A DNA stretch of 12,300 nucleotides from Clostridia bacterium (lineage in GTDB: Bacteria > Bacillota > Clostridia > Christensenellales > Aristaeellaceae): contig JAKSPZ010000010.1 of NCBI GenBank assembly GCA_024404395.1, positions 1 through 12,300 on the forward strand. Direction: 5' to 3'. Position numbers and translations under genes: made by a program. The notes under the pieces were generated by a model, which did no database searches, was not told where the DNA came from, and was given only the letters and a program-made list of their open reading frames with translations. Below, piece after piece: positions 1 to 6,785 of this stretch. Within the stretch, counting starts at the first letter, position 1. Each line of letters opens with the position of its first letter.

Positions 1-751
1 CGTCGGAAAGATGCCAGCCCTTCAGGTTGATGTCACCACTGCCCGTGTTCTCGATCTCAATATAATCGTGAACATTGCCGTTGACATCGGGAATGTAACT
101 GACATTCTTGGTCATGATCTCGCTGATCTGCACCTGAGATGCCACGGTGACGCGGGTCGTCTCGCCGCTATCGCGGTCGGAGACGACGTTGTCGGCACCG
201 GGGGTGGAAACGGAACTGATCACCCATTCCCCACCGTCACGGCAGTAGACGCGGTTATCCTGCAGTGCGGGATAGCTCACGCGGTCCACAACATCGCCGG
301 AGACATCCATCAGGATCGCCGTCGCGCCTGCCGCAGGCAGACCGAAGGGCGCGTGCATATCGCCGGGTCTGGCGTCGCAGTAGACCACCACGGATTCTCC
401 CGCAGCGACCTGCACATCGGGCAGGCGGTACATGTTGTCCGCCTCGCTGTCCAGCATGAGGACATAGCCGCTCAGGGAGTGGGCCTTGTTGCCCGTGTTG
501 GTGATCTCGATCCAGTCGGGCAGAGATCCGTCCGGCATGACCAGCGCGGAAGCATTGGATGCCATGATCTCATTGATCACGAAATCACTCTCGGCTGTGA
601 CCTCCAGCTTGAACGCACTGGAAGCCAGATCGTTATCCTTGACCGTCTTGGGCGAAAGAACCGCCAGCAATATGGCCACAATGACGACCGCACCGATGGC
701 AAGCCAACCGCCTCTGCTCGGGGCACGTCTCTTTTTCTTCTTTTTACTCAC
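1..751 (-). CDS. Membrane-anchored lamin-tail-domain (LTD) protein, C-terminus outside the window
   Basis: The reading frame starts at a GTG (751-749) with GGAGG seven bases upstream (759-763) and stays open to the window edge, giving 250 residues. Residues 2-9 are a Lys/Arg-rich cytoplasmic head and about 16-33 form one hydrophobic membrane segment, so the rest is probably outside the cell. Two lamin-tail-like beta domains follow. The first starts near residue 57 with the pattern FVINEIMASN, then PDWIEITNTG and GYVLMLDS; the second starts near residue 207 with QISEIMTKN, then DYIEIENTG and LKGWHLSD. This INEIM...DWIEI.N.G signature is typical of LTDs found in clostridial surface proteins and CotH-like spore-coat proteins. 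Whether a CotH, nuclease or further LTD domain follows cannot be seen. No ATG competes for the start. The substrate or ligand is unknown. Confidence 0.85.
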   Translation of the reverse strand, partial: MSKKKKKRRAPSRGGWLAIGAVVIVAILLAVLSPKTVKDNDLASSAFKLEVTAESDFVINEIMASNASALVMPDGSLPDWIEITNTGNKAHSLSGYVLMLDSEADNMYRLPDVQVAAGESVVVYCDARPGDMHAPFGLPAAGATAILMDVSGDVVDRVSYPALQDNRVYCRDGGEWVISSVSTPGADNVVSDRDSGETTRVTVASQVQISEIMTKNVSYIPDVNGNVHDYIEIENTGSGDINLKGWHLSD

Positions 752-871
752 AAATACACCTCCGTTTGAAGGCAGACTTTTACGTCTATATATACCCTTC
801 TATCATACACTAAAACGAACAGACATTGGTGGCAAAAACAGGTTATTCATCTGAAAATTTTGTAAAGAAAA

Positions 872-909
872 GCAGCCCGATCGAATCATTTCGGAATCGA
901 TCGGGCTGC
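872..909 (-). terminator. Rho-independent terminator of the minus-strand sugar operon
   Basis: Perfect 13-bp arms (872-884 and 897-909, GCAGCCCGATCGA and its complement) enclose a 12-base loop. Read on the minus strand, the hairpin begins 12 bases after the stop codon of the chimeric permease gene and is followed by TTTTCTTT. It separates that operon from the LTD gene, which is transcribed in the same direction. Confidence 0.85.
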
Positions 910-921
910 AGAGACTTGGGA

Positions 922-1389
922 TTACAGTTTGATCTCGACAGTCTTGGCACCGGCGGCGGGGGTCACGACCACACCACGCTCGGTCTTCTCGCAAGCGCCG
1001 TCAGCGGTGACCGCTTCGGCATTGGAGACCATGACCTTCCAGGGCTTGTCGGCATCGCGACCTTCAACGGTCACGGTGATCACGTTGCCGCAGCGCTTAG
1101 CGGTAGCGGTAACGACCTCGACATGATGAATGTCGAAGACCGCATACTTCACGGTAGCGAACGCGGAGAAGAGGAACTGCTTGTCCTTGAAGAGGTCCTT
1201 ATAGTTGATGAAGCCGACCAGGTCCTTGGCGCGGTTGACGCCGTCCCAGTTGGTAAAAGAGTAATAGATACCGAGGAAGAACGGAATCAGGATGACAACG
1301 AGGAAAGCAAACAGAGCCGGAAACAGAAATCCGATATCCGTCAGCATGCGGCCTCTCTTGTATCCGCTCTTGTAATTGGGGTTCTTCAT
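922..1389 (-). pseudogene. Chimeric remnant: sugar ABC permease N-terminus fused to a glycoside-hydrolase-like C-terminus
   Basis: This 155-codon frame has two unrelated halves. Residues 1 to about 85 match the start of a MalF/UgpA-type sugar permease: a basic head, a first membrane helix at about 20-44 (FLFPALFAFLVVILIPFFLG), then IYYSFTNWDG and FINYKDLF, ending in ATVKYAVF where membrane helix 2 should begin. From about residue 86 the sequence turns into a soluble beta-rich segment (VEVVTATAKR, ITVTVEGRD, KPWKVMVSNAEAV) ending in VEIKL. That segment resembles the last beta-sandwich of glycoside hydrolases such as GH31; the family is a guess. A normal permease is about 290 residues with six helices and an EAA loop, all absent here. 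The likely history is a deletion from permease 1, through a second permease, into a hydrolase gene at the end of the same operon. A weak AAGGG lies 11 bases before the ATG. It could be expressed but should not work as a permease. Confidence 0.75.
1118..1136. repeat. Perfect short inverted repeat at the permease/hydrolase junction
   Basis: Arms TCGACAT (1118-1124) and ATGTCGA (1130-1136) flank GATGA. The repeat sits on the point, near 1134, where the protein changes from permease-like to hydrolase-like. It may mark a template switch or a deletion end; a chance match is possible. Confidence 0.5.
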
Positions 1390-1427
1390 TTGTGTTTCAT
1401 CCCTTTTCCGAAGTTTTCATGGAAAGA

Positions 1428-1451
1428 CGGAGCGGGCAGAAGCCCGCTCCG
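1428..1451 (-). other. Intercistronic GC-rich hairpin after the solute-binding protein gene
   Basis: Perfect 10-bp arms CGGAGCGGGC (1428-1437) and GCCCGCTCCG (1442-1451) enclose a four-base loop, between the binding-protein stop (1466-1468) and the permease start (1389). There is no convincing T-run, so it is more likely an mRNA 3' stabiliser or partial terminator that lets the binding protein be made in excess of the permease. A similar hairpin lies at 9045-9101 in the intact operon. Confidence 0.6.
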
Positions 1452-1465
1452 CCAAAGCTAATTAA

Positions 1466-2700
1466 TTAGGCCTGAGGAATATTGGCGATGACGCCCTTCA
1501 TTAGCTCTTCGAAGCCTGCAGCATCAACTGCGCCACCGGCGAGGAGCTCGTAGCAGGGAGCCAGGTCGGTCTTGGGCCAGCCGCTGGGCATCTCGTACTG
1601 ATGCCATGCATAGTTGTTGCCGTTGACGTTCCACCACATGACGGAAGCGCTCAGGGGAGAAGAGGGAGTGCCTTCGACGTTGGTGTAAGCGGGGATCATG
1701 GCAGCCTTGTTCAGCATGTAGTCGTGGCCGGCTTCGGTGGTAGCCATGGCATTCAGGAAGGCCAGGCACTCATCGTAGTTGGGGCTGTTCTTGTTGATGA
1801 CGTACCAGGAAGGAGCGGAGATCATGATGCCTTCCATGTCGGTCTCGGTGAAGCAGAAGGGGATGTAGCCCATGTTGAAGTCACAGCCGGTGGCCAGAAT
1901 GGAGGGATCCATCCAGTTACCCTGGTTGTAGAAAGCGGTCTTGCCGCTGGTGAAAGCGGTCAGCTGCTGGTCCTGAGTACCGGAAACAGCGATGTTGGGC
2001 TCGGAGTACTGGAGAATCAGTGCGACGTATTCGCAGTACTCATGGAAGCGCTCGTCGTCGACCTTGCCTTCGAGAAGCATGTCGATGTAGGTGGTGTCGT
2101 CGTGGCGATGCCTGCGGACAGGTAAGCGTTGAAGTGCTGCTCACCGGTAACCCAGGTCATGCCGGTTGCGGAAGAGGTAACCATGGAGATGCAAGCATCC
2201 AGGCCGAGTTCTTCCTTCTTGGAGTCCAGGGTCGCCAGAGCGGCACGGAAGGTGTTGATGTTGGTGAGGGTCAGGGGATCGATGCCGGCAGCCTCGAGGA
2301 TGTCAGCATTGTAGGCCAGAGCATAGCCTTCGATCGCGATGGGGAAGCCAACGACTTCGCCGTCTTCGCCCATGTAGTCATAAGCGACTGACTCAGCCCA
2401 GTCAGCGCCGGTCTGGGAAGCCATGAAATCTGTGAAGGTCTCGTACATGGAAGCGCCGGTGATGGCGAACATGTCGGGCTCTTCGTTGGCAAACTGGGCC
2501 TTCAGCGCGGTCTCATAGTCGATGGAACCGCCGGCGGCGATGGTGGTGACGGTGTAGCCGGCCTCGGCAGAATACTCGGCGGCATACTCGGTCAGAGCTT
2601 CGGCGATCTCAACCTTGTTGTGCATCAGGGTGACATCGGCCATTGCGACGGTGCTCAGAGCGAGCATCAGCGCGAGGATCAGGGGCAGGATCTTACGCAT
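1466..2700 (-). pseudogene. Sugar ABC transporter solute-binding protein, broken by a one-base frameshift
   Basis: Two reading frames together encode one family-1 extracellular solute-binding protein. The first starts at ATG 2700 behind AAGGAGG and has a signal peptide (residues 1-21, cleavage after STVAMA) but no lipobox cysteine. It runs to about residue 200 (FNAYLSAGIAT) and then loses homology. The second carries on with DTTYIDMLLEGKVDDERF and ends in VIANIPQA at 1466. The switch lies near 2095-2104, where the minus strand reads ACGACGACACC; one missing base (for example ACGGACGAC) would restore GIATDDTTYID. The total of 1235 bases is one short of 412 codons, giving a restored length near 411 residues, normal for the family. 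Typical features include GFPIAIEGYALAYNADILEAAGI and GKTAFYNQGNW. It would have fed the permease encoded downstream. Either a recent mutation or a sequencing error in a low-complexity ACG run fits. Confidence 0.85.
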
Positions 2701-3021
2701 GGTATTTCCTCCTTGAAATTCTCCGCATACGCGGAATAACCTTAATGAGTAAAACTCACAACATTATGCTGTGCAGAACTCGTCGTCTTATCCATGATAC
2801 CATTTTTTATATTTTACATTTCAACAATTAATTACAGATTCGCATAAGACTATTTTAATATTACTTTCACAACACATTCATAACATTCGTTATCTTTTAC
2901 TAATTCCATGCCTAACTTCTGACAATAATGAATAGACAGTTTAATCGTCCGCAACTGCGTTATACTGATTCAACCGCTTTCGTCCGGCATGGAAACAGGC
3001 CTATGTGGGATAATTGAGCAC
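2701..3021. other. AT-rich divergent intergenic region
   Basis: This stretch of about 320 bases separates the minus-strand binding-protein gene from the plus-strand thiamine operon. It is much richer in A and T than the genes. It holds the minus-strand ribosome binding site (AAGGAGG, about 2709-2715) and a short inverted repeat at 2722-2735. No open frame in it looks like a gene. The minus-strand promoter must lie here, but I found no -35/-10 pair good enough to name; weak -10-like boxes are CATAAT (2768-2763) and TATAAA (2811-2806). Confidence 0.6.
2722..2735. promoter_or_regulatory. Inverted repeat in the leader of the binding-protein pseudogene
   Basis: TCCGC and GCGGA flank ATAC, starting 22 bases upstream of the ATG at 2700. 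The position suits a LacI-type operator or a small leader hairpin; neither can be decided from sequence. Confidence 0.3.
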
Positions 3022-3050
3022 TTGACAAATCCGATATCGGAGCGTATACT
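3022..3050 (+). promoter_or_regulatory. Sigma-A-type promoter of the ykoFEDC operon
   Basis: A perfect -35 TTGACA (3022-3027) is followed by exactly 17 bases and a -10 TATACT (3045-3050). The predicted transcript start, near 3057, coincides with the first base-paired segment of the TPP riboswitch, which supports the call. The spacer holds the 10-base palindrome CCGATATCGG (3031-3040). Confidence 0.8.
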
Positions 3051-3055
3051 TATGC

Positions 3056-3130
3056 GCGTCCCGGGGTGTCGCAAGACTGAGAGAGTCCCGTTGAACCTGA
3101 ACTGAGTAATATCAGCGTAGGAAGAGACAG
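3056..3130 (+). promoter_or_regulatory. TPP riboswitch (THI element) aptamer
   Basis: The conserved THI-box parts occur in order: CGGGG-TGTC, a small stem GTC-GCAA-GAC, CTGAGAGAGTCCCG, TTGAACCTGAACTGA, and the CTGA-GTAATA-TCAG stem, ending in CAGCGTAGGAAGAGAC. GTC (3058-3060) can pair with GAC (3126-3128) to close the domain. CTGAGA, ACCTGA and CAGCGTAGG are the diagnostic motifs. In this family TPP binding normally causes premature termination. Here the aptamer's own GGAAG (3120-3124) can pair with CTTCC (3146-3150) in the terminator's left arm. That gives a plausible antiterminator without ligand and a terminator with it. Confidence 0.95.
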
Positions 3131-3143
3131 CTGTCGAAATGAT

Positions 3144-3183
3144 ACCTTCCGGGATGAATCCACTTCGTTCCGGGAGGTTTTTT
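3144..3183 (+). terminator. Riboswitch terminator hairpin that also hides the ykoF ribosome binding site
   Basis: Arms 3144-3158 and 3164-3178 can form 15 pairs (three of them G-T wobbles) around the loop TCCAC, followed directly by a run of T to 3183. The right arm contains GGGAGG (3172-3177), which is also the ykoF Shine-Dalgarno sequence, eight bases before the ATG at 3186. Folding should therefore stop transcription and also block translation of any read-through transcript held in this fold. Confidence 0.85.
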
Positions 3184-3185
3184 CT

Positions 3186-3827
3186 ATGCCTGAAAAGCAG
3201 TATGTCACCTACGGACAGTCCGGCGGCTGCGGATGCGGCTGCGGCTGCGGCGTGGAAGGTGCGGCGAAAGCCATCACCGGCTGCCGATTCTCGCTGAGCG
3301 TCATGGCCGATGACTACATCAACGTCATCCTCGGCGCGCTGAAGAACATCGACACCGCCAAAGTCTGGCAGCAGACGGATAAGCTCTCCACCGTCTACCG
3401 CGGCAAGCAGATCCACGTTGAAGACGCCGTGAAGGCCTTCTTCATCCGCGCGTTCCGCGAAGGCACCCACATGACCATGGAAGCCACGTTCTCCCGCGGC
3501 TGCCCCGGCGACACCACCGCCGAAGCCATGATGGAAGTCGACGACACCCTGCTCAACGATGTGCGGGACGTCCATTTCCCCGTCAACTGCAAGATCTCGC
3601 TGTACCCCATGGGCATTCCGAACTACATGGAGCACATCGCCAAGGTCGTCAATCATGCCATCGATCTCGGCATCTACAGCCACTCCACCCACTACTGCAC
3701 CGTGCTCTCCTGTGACGTGCAGGACCTCTTCGACTATATCCACTATGTGAACACCTATTGTTCCGAGACCCTGAGCCACTATATTTTTGAGGTGACGCTG
3801 TCCGTAAACAGCCCCACCGCTGAATAA
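3186..3827 (+). CDS. ykoF: YkoF-family thiamine/HMP-binding protein with an N-terminal Cys-Gly repeat
   Basis: This 213-residue soluble protein matches the Bacillus YkoF family, which binds thiamine or its pyrimidine precursor HMP in the cytoplasm and belongs to the YkoCDEF uptake system. It has the family's two-fold repeat. The first half, residues about 31-110, contains CRFSLSVMADDYINVI, DTAKVWQQTDKLSTVYRG and FSRGCPGDT; the second half, about 134-213, contains CKISLYPMGIPNYMEHI and ends in LSVNSP. The ATG lies eight bases after GGGAGG, in the riboswitch terminator arm. The unusual part is residues 15-22, four Cys-Gly pairs from a tandem TGCGGC-type DNA repeat (3228-3251), in a tail that I do not recall from the Bacillus protein. 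The tail could bind a metal or redox group, or be a neutral repeat expansion. The stop is followed 16 bases later by ykoE. Confidence 0.95.
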   Translation: MPEKQYVTYGQSGGCGCGCGCGVEGAAKAITGCRFSLSVMADDYINVILGALKNIDTAKVWQQTDKLSTVYRGKQIHVEDAVKAFFIRAFREGTHMTMEATFSRGCPGDTTAEAMMEVDDTLLNDVRDVHFPVNCKISLYPMGIPNYMEHIAKVVNHAIDLGIYSHSTHYCTVLSCDVQDLFDYIHYVNTYCSETLSHYIFEVTLSVNSPTAE

Positions 3828-3843
3828 TAAGGAGGAAAATACC

Positions 3844-4437
3844 ATGACCACCAAAGCCTGGAAACTGAAAGACATTCTGCTCATCGCCGTCTGCGCCGTT
3901 CTCTTCGGCGTGGTCTACCTCGGCTGCACCAACGCGGGTACCGTTCTCTACGGTCTGCTGTCTCCCGCGGGCATGGGCTCCCTGGGCTATGAACCCTTCT
4001 ACGGCATCTACTTCATGGCCGGCGCCTTCGCCATCTTCGTCATGCGCAAGCCCGGTACCGGTCTGGTCGCCGAAGTGCTGGCTGCCATCATCGAGTGCCT
4101 GCTGGGCAACATGTTCGGCCCCAAGATCATCCTGTCCGGTATCGTTCAGGGTCTGGGCTTCGAGCTGATCATCGCCATCACCCGCTATAAGAAGTTCGAC
4201 TTCCTCACCATGTCCCTCGGCGCAGTGCTCTGCTCCGTACTGACCCTGATCTACAACCTGTTCGTCTCCGGCTACAGCAAGATTGCCTTCCCCGTCCTCG
4301 CTCTGATGCTGGTTGTCCGCCTCGTCAGCGCCGTGATCTTCGACGGCATCATCACCCCCATCCTCGGCAACGCACTGGCCAAGGCCGGCGTGCTGAAGGG
4401 CTACGCCGTCGCCGGCAACACCAAGGCACTGGACTGA
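3844..4437 (+). CDS. ykoE: YkoE, substrate-binding membrane (S) component of the HMP/thiamine ECF transporter
   Basis: This 197-residue integral membrane protein has the usual YkoE length. It has about five or six hydrophobic segments: residues about 9-26 (DILLIAVCAVLFGVVYLG), 50-66, 72-92, 95-112, 120-140 and 145-166. Recognisable family features are the N-terminal WKLKDILL, GYEPFYGIYFMAGAFAIFVMRKPG and FGPKIILSGIVQGLGFE. YkoE takes the place of an ECF S-component, binding hydroxymethylpyrimidine (or thiamine) outside and carrying it through the membrane with the YkoD ATPase and YkoC. The start is set by GGAGG (3831-3835), eight bases before the ATG. It lies 16 bases after ykoF and 60 bases before ykoD, with a strong hairpin in the latter gap. 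Confidence 0.95.
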   Translation: MTTKAWKLKDILLIAVCAVLFGVVYLGCTNAGTVLYGLLSPAGMGSLGYEPFYGIYFMAGAFAIFVMRKPGTGLVAEVLAAIIECLLGNMFGPKIILSGIVQGLGFELIIAITRYKKFDFLTMSLGAVLCSVLTLIYNLFVSGYSKIAFPVLALMLVVRLVSAVIFDGIITPILGNALAKAGVLKGYAVAGNTKALD

Positions 4438-4450
4438 TACAACAAAACTT

Positions 4451-4479
4451 CGCGCCTGCCGCTCCGTTCGGCAGGCGCG
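4451..4479 (+). other. Intercistronic hairpin between ykoE and ykoD
   Basis: Perfect 11-bp arms CGCGCCTGCCG (4451-4461) and CGGCAGGCGCG (4469-4479) enclose a seven-base loop. The next bases, ATCCATCGG, have no T-run, so it is not a normal terminator. It ends seven bases before the ykoD ribosome binding site. It may protect the ykoF-ykoE message from 3' decay or set the ratio of S-component to energy module. Confidence 0.7.
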
Positions 4480-4497
4480 ATCCATCGGAGGCCGACC

Positions 4498-5982
4498 ATG
4501 CATCCTGCAATTGAAATGGAGGATGTCGTTTTTCGTTTTTGGGAAGACGGCAAGCGCAACATCCTCGATCATACCTCTCTCACCCTGGAAGCCGGGCGCG
4601 TCACCGTGCTGATGGGCTCCAGCGGATGCGGCAAGAGCACCCTTGCCGCCGTTGCCTCGGGGCTATATCCCGAGAACGGCGGTTATCTGGAGCGGGGCGA
4701 CATCCGCCTTTTCGGCAGATCCCTCAAAGAGATGGATCCCGCCGAGCGCGCCGTTTGGCTGTCGATGCTGTTCCAGAATCCCGATCTGCAGTTCTGCATG
4801 GATACCCTCAGGCGCGAACTGATCTTCTGTCTGGAAAACATCTGCGTTCCGCGGGAAGAAATGGACGCGCGAGTGCGGGATGCCGCCGACAAACTGGGAC
4901 TCACGCCCCTGCTGGATCGCAAGCTTACCACGCTGTCGGGCGGCGAGAAGCAGAAAGCCATGCTCTGCTGCCTCTACGCGCTGGGGAGCCGCTGCATCCT
5001 GCTGGACGAGCCCTTCGCAAACATCGATCCCGCATCCGTGAAAGAGCTCGTTCAACTGCTGGCGTCCCTCAAAGCCGAAGGTCGCACCGTGATCGCCATC
5101 GATCACCGCTGCGATCCCTGGCTGCCCATTGCCGACGAGATCGTCATTCTCGGCAAGGGCGGACAGACCGTGGCGCGGGGCATCACCCCTGAGACCATCA
5201 CCGACTATCGCGATGTGTTCGAAGCGGAAGGTCTGTTCTATCCCGATGACGCGATTCCTCACATTTCCTCCGACGAAGCCACCTCCGCAGCGATCACCTT
5301 CAAAGATGTTTCGAGCCCCCTCGGCAAGCCGCAGAAGCGGTTCCTACGTCCCTCCCCCACCCCCGACTACCTGCTGGCGCATGTAGACGCCGAATTCCCC
5401 GTCGGGCGGATGACTGCGGTACTCGGCACCTCGGGCTGCGGCAAGACCACCACGTTCCTGTCTGTGCTCAAGCAGCATCCTTACGAAGGTGAGATTCGTT
5501 TCGAAGGCAACGACCTTGCCAAGATCAAGCCGAAACAGCTCTATCGGGACATCGGCATCGTTTTCCAGAATCCCGCCAACCAGTTCACCACTCAGAACGT
5601 GCTGGACGAGGTCAAGGCCAGTCTGCGCGTGTGGAATCCCGCCATGGCCGAGACGGAATGTGCCGAAAAAGCGGAACAGCTGCTGGAATCCTACGGGCTG
5701 CTGGCGCAGAAAAAGTACTCGCCCTACATGCTCTCTCAGGGGCAGCAGCGTCGACTTGCGGTGCTCTCCGTGCTGTCGGGCGAACAGCGTGTCCTGCTGC
5801 TGGACGAACCGACCTACGGGCAGGACCTCCGTTCCACCCGCTCCATCATGGCGCATCTCCGTCAAAAAATCGACGAAGAAGGACTCACGGTGATCTTCAT
5901 CACCCATGACCGCGAACTGGCGGAGACCTGGGCGGACAGGATCTATCTCTTTGAGGACAAGACACTGAAGGAGGTGCGATGA
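4498..5982 (+). CDS. ykoD: YkoD, double ATPase of the HMP/thiamine ECF transporter
   Basis: This 494-residue protein has two ABC ATPase domains in one chain, as in Bacillus YkoD (about 490 residues). Domain 1 has Walker A GSSGCGKST (40-48), Q-loop Gln93 in FQNPDLQF, signature LSGGE (146-150), Walker B ILLDEP (167-172) and the switch His203 in IDHR. Domain 2 has Walker A GTSGCGKTT (310-318), Q-loop Gln357 in FQNPANQF, a less standard signature LSQGQQ (412-417), Walker B LLLDEP (433-438) and His470 in ITHD. Both halves keep all residues needed for ATP hydrolysis. The chain replaces the EcfA-EcfA' pair and drives YkoE through YkoC. GGAGG (4487-4491) lies six bases before the ATG. The stop overlaps the start of ykoC, which implies translational coupling. 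Confidence 0.95.
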   Translation: MHPAIEMEDVVFRFWEDGKRNILDHTSLTLEAGRVTVLMGSSGCGKSTLAAVASGLYPENGGYLERGDIRLFGRSLKEMDPAERAVWLSMLFQNPDLQFCMDTLRRELIFCLENICVPREEMDARVRDAADKLGLTPLLDRKLTTLSGGEKQKAMLCCLYALGSRCILLDEPFANIDPASVKELVQLLASLKAEGRTVIAIDHRCDPWLPIADEIVILGKGGQTVARGITPETITDYRDVFEAEGLFYPDDAIPHISSDEATSAAITFKDVSSPLGKPQKRFLRPSPTPDYLLAHVDAEFPVGRMTAVLGTSGCGKTTTFLSVLKQHPYEGEIRFEGNDLAKIKPKQLYRDIGIVFQNPANQFTTQNVLDEVKASLRVWNPAMAETECAEKAEQLLESYGLLAQKKYSPYMLSQGQQRRLAVLSVLSGEQRVLLLDEPTYGQDLRSTRSIMAHLRQKIDEEGLTVIFITHDRELAETWADRIYLFEDKTLKEVR

Positions 5983-6719
5983 TGAAACTGGAAAAGCTCA
6001 ATCCCAGCGTCAAAGCCGCCACGGTGCTCATCTGTGTCATTCTGCTGTCCTTTCAGTACATCATCGCTCTGAATGTGACCGTGTTCGTCGTCTCCCTCCT
6101 GCTTCTCCTCTTCTTCTCCGACGCAAAACCCAAACGGCTGTTCGCGATCCTGATCCCCGCTTTTGTGGCGGCGTTCGGTCTTTTCATGATGGGACTGTAC
6201 TATTCCCGCGGCGGCAGCATCACCGATGTTGAGATGAAGAGTCTGGATTCGGTGCCCTTTGCCGTTCGCGCCGCCGCCAGCCGCAACCTGACCACTGCCC
6301 TGCAGCTGTCCACGCGACTGCTGTCCTACGCGGGCTTCGGCATCCTTTTCGCACTGACCACCGACGGCGAGTACTTCGTCACCAGCCTGATGCATCAATG
6401 CCATCTCTCGCCGAAATTCGCCTTCGGCATTCTGGCGGCCTTCCATCTCATGCCCGGCATGGAGCGCGAGTACAAAAATGTACAGACCGCCTTCCGCACC
6501 CGCGGCATCCACGTTGGCGCCTTCTCCATGAAGGTCATCTTCGCAATGCTGGTCAACTGCATACGCTGGTCGGAGAGCGTCGCCATGGCCATGGAATCCA
6601 AAGGCTTTTCAGGCTCCCGCAACCGCACCTACTACGATATCCCCCGCATCCATTGGTACGACCTCGCCTGCAGCGCCGCCTGCATCGCGGGCATCGTCAC
6701 ATTTATGATCCTGGCATAA
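5982..6719 (+). CDS. ykoC: YkoC, transmembrane coupling (T) component of the HMP/thiamine ECF transporter
   Basis: This protein of about 245 residues belongs to the EcfT/CbiQ-like family. Hydrophobic segments lie at about 13-45 (two helices close together), 52-74, 113-127, 145-160 and 228-246. The two cytoplasmic coupling motifs that dock into the ATPase grooves appear as AFRTRG (about 170-175) and AMESKG (about 203-208), close to the family's Ala-Arg-Gly pattern. Two ATGs stand together, at 5979 and 5982. The second overlaps the ykoD stop by one base and sits seven bases from GGAGG (5970-5974), better than the four-base gap of the first, so it was chosen; the first would add one Met. It is the last gene of the operon, ending 27 bases before the terminator stem. 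Confidence 0.92.
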   Translation: MKLEKLNPSVKAATVLICVILLSFQYIIALNVTVFVVSLLLLLFFSDAKPKRLFAILIPAFVAAFGLFMMGLYYSRGGSITDVEMKSLDSVPFAVRAAASRNLTTALQLSTRLLSYAGFGILFALTTDGEYFVTSLMHQCHLSPKFAFGILAAFHLMPGMEREYKNVQTAFRTRGIHVGAFSMKVIFAMLVNCIRWSESVAMAMESKGFSGSRNRTYYDIPRIHWYDLACSAACIAGIVTFMILA

Positions 6720-6746
6720 ATCAGTATCATCTTCCCGTAAGCACAC

Positions 6747-6780
6747 AAAAACACGGCAGCTGACAGCTGCCGTGTTTTTT
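6747..6780. terminator. Bidirectional terminator between ykoC and the amidohydrolase pseudogene
   Basis: Perfect 11-bp arms ACACGGCAGCT (6751-6761) and AGCTGCCGTGT (6765-6775) enclose GAC. AAAA precedes the hairpin and TTTTTT follows, so it can work in both directions. It ends ykoC transcripts on the plus strand and the converging transcript on the minus strand, whose stop codon is at 6786-6788. Confidence 0.92.
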
Positions 6781-6785
6781 CATAT

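Noticed and set aside
11..769. Long plus-strand frame over the LTD gene
   Set aside because: It is antisense to a GTG-started frame with a good ribosome binding site, a membrane anchor and clear lamin-tail motifs; its own protein has no recognisable domain.
2085..2110. Programmed ribosomal frameshift in the binding-protein gene
   Set aside because: No slippery heptamer and no obvious stimulating structure; solute-binding proteins are not known to use it.
3228..3254. TGCGGC repeat as a CRISPR or satellite array
   Set aside because: Only four hexamer units without spacers, inside a coding frame; it is simply the Cys-Gly codons of YkoF.
2970..3884. Minus-strand frame of 304 residues across the riboswitch and ykoF
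   Set aside because: It covers the TPP riboswitch and the real ykoF gene in antisense and has no family features.
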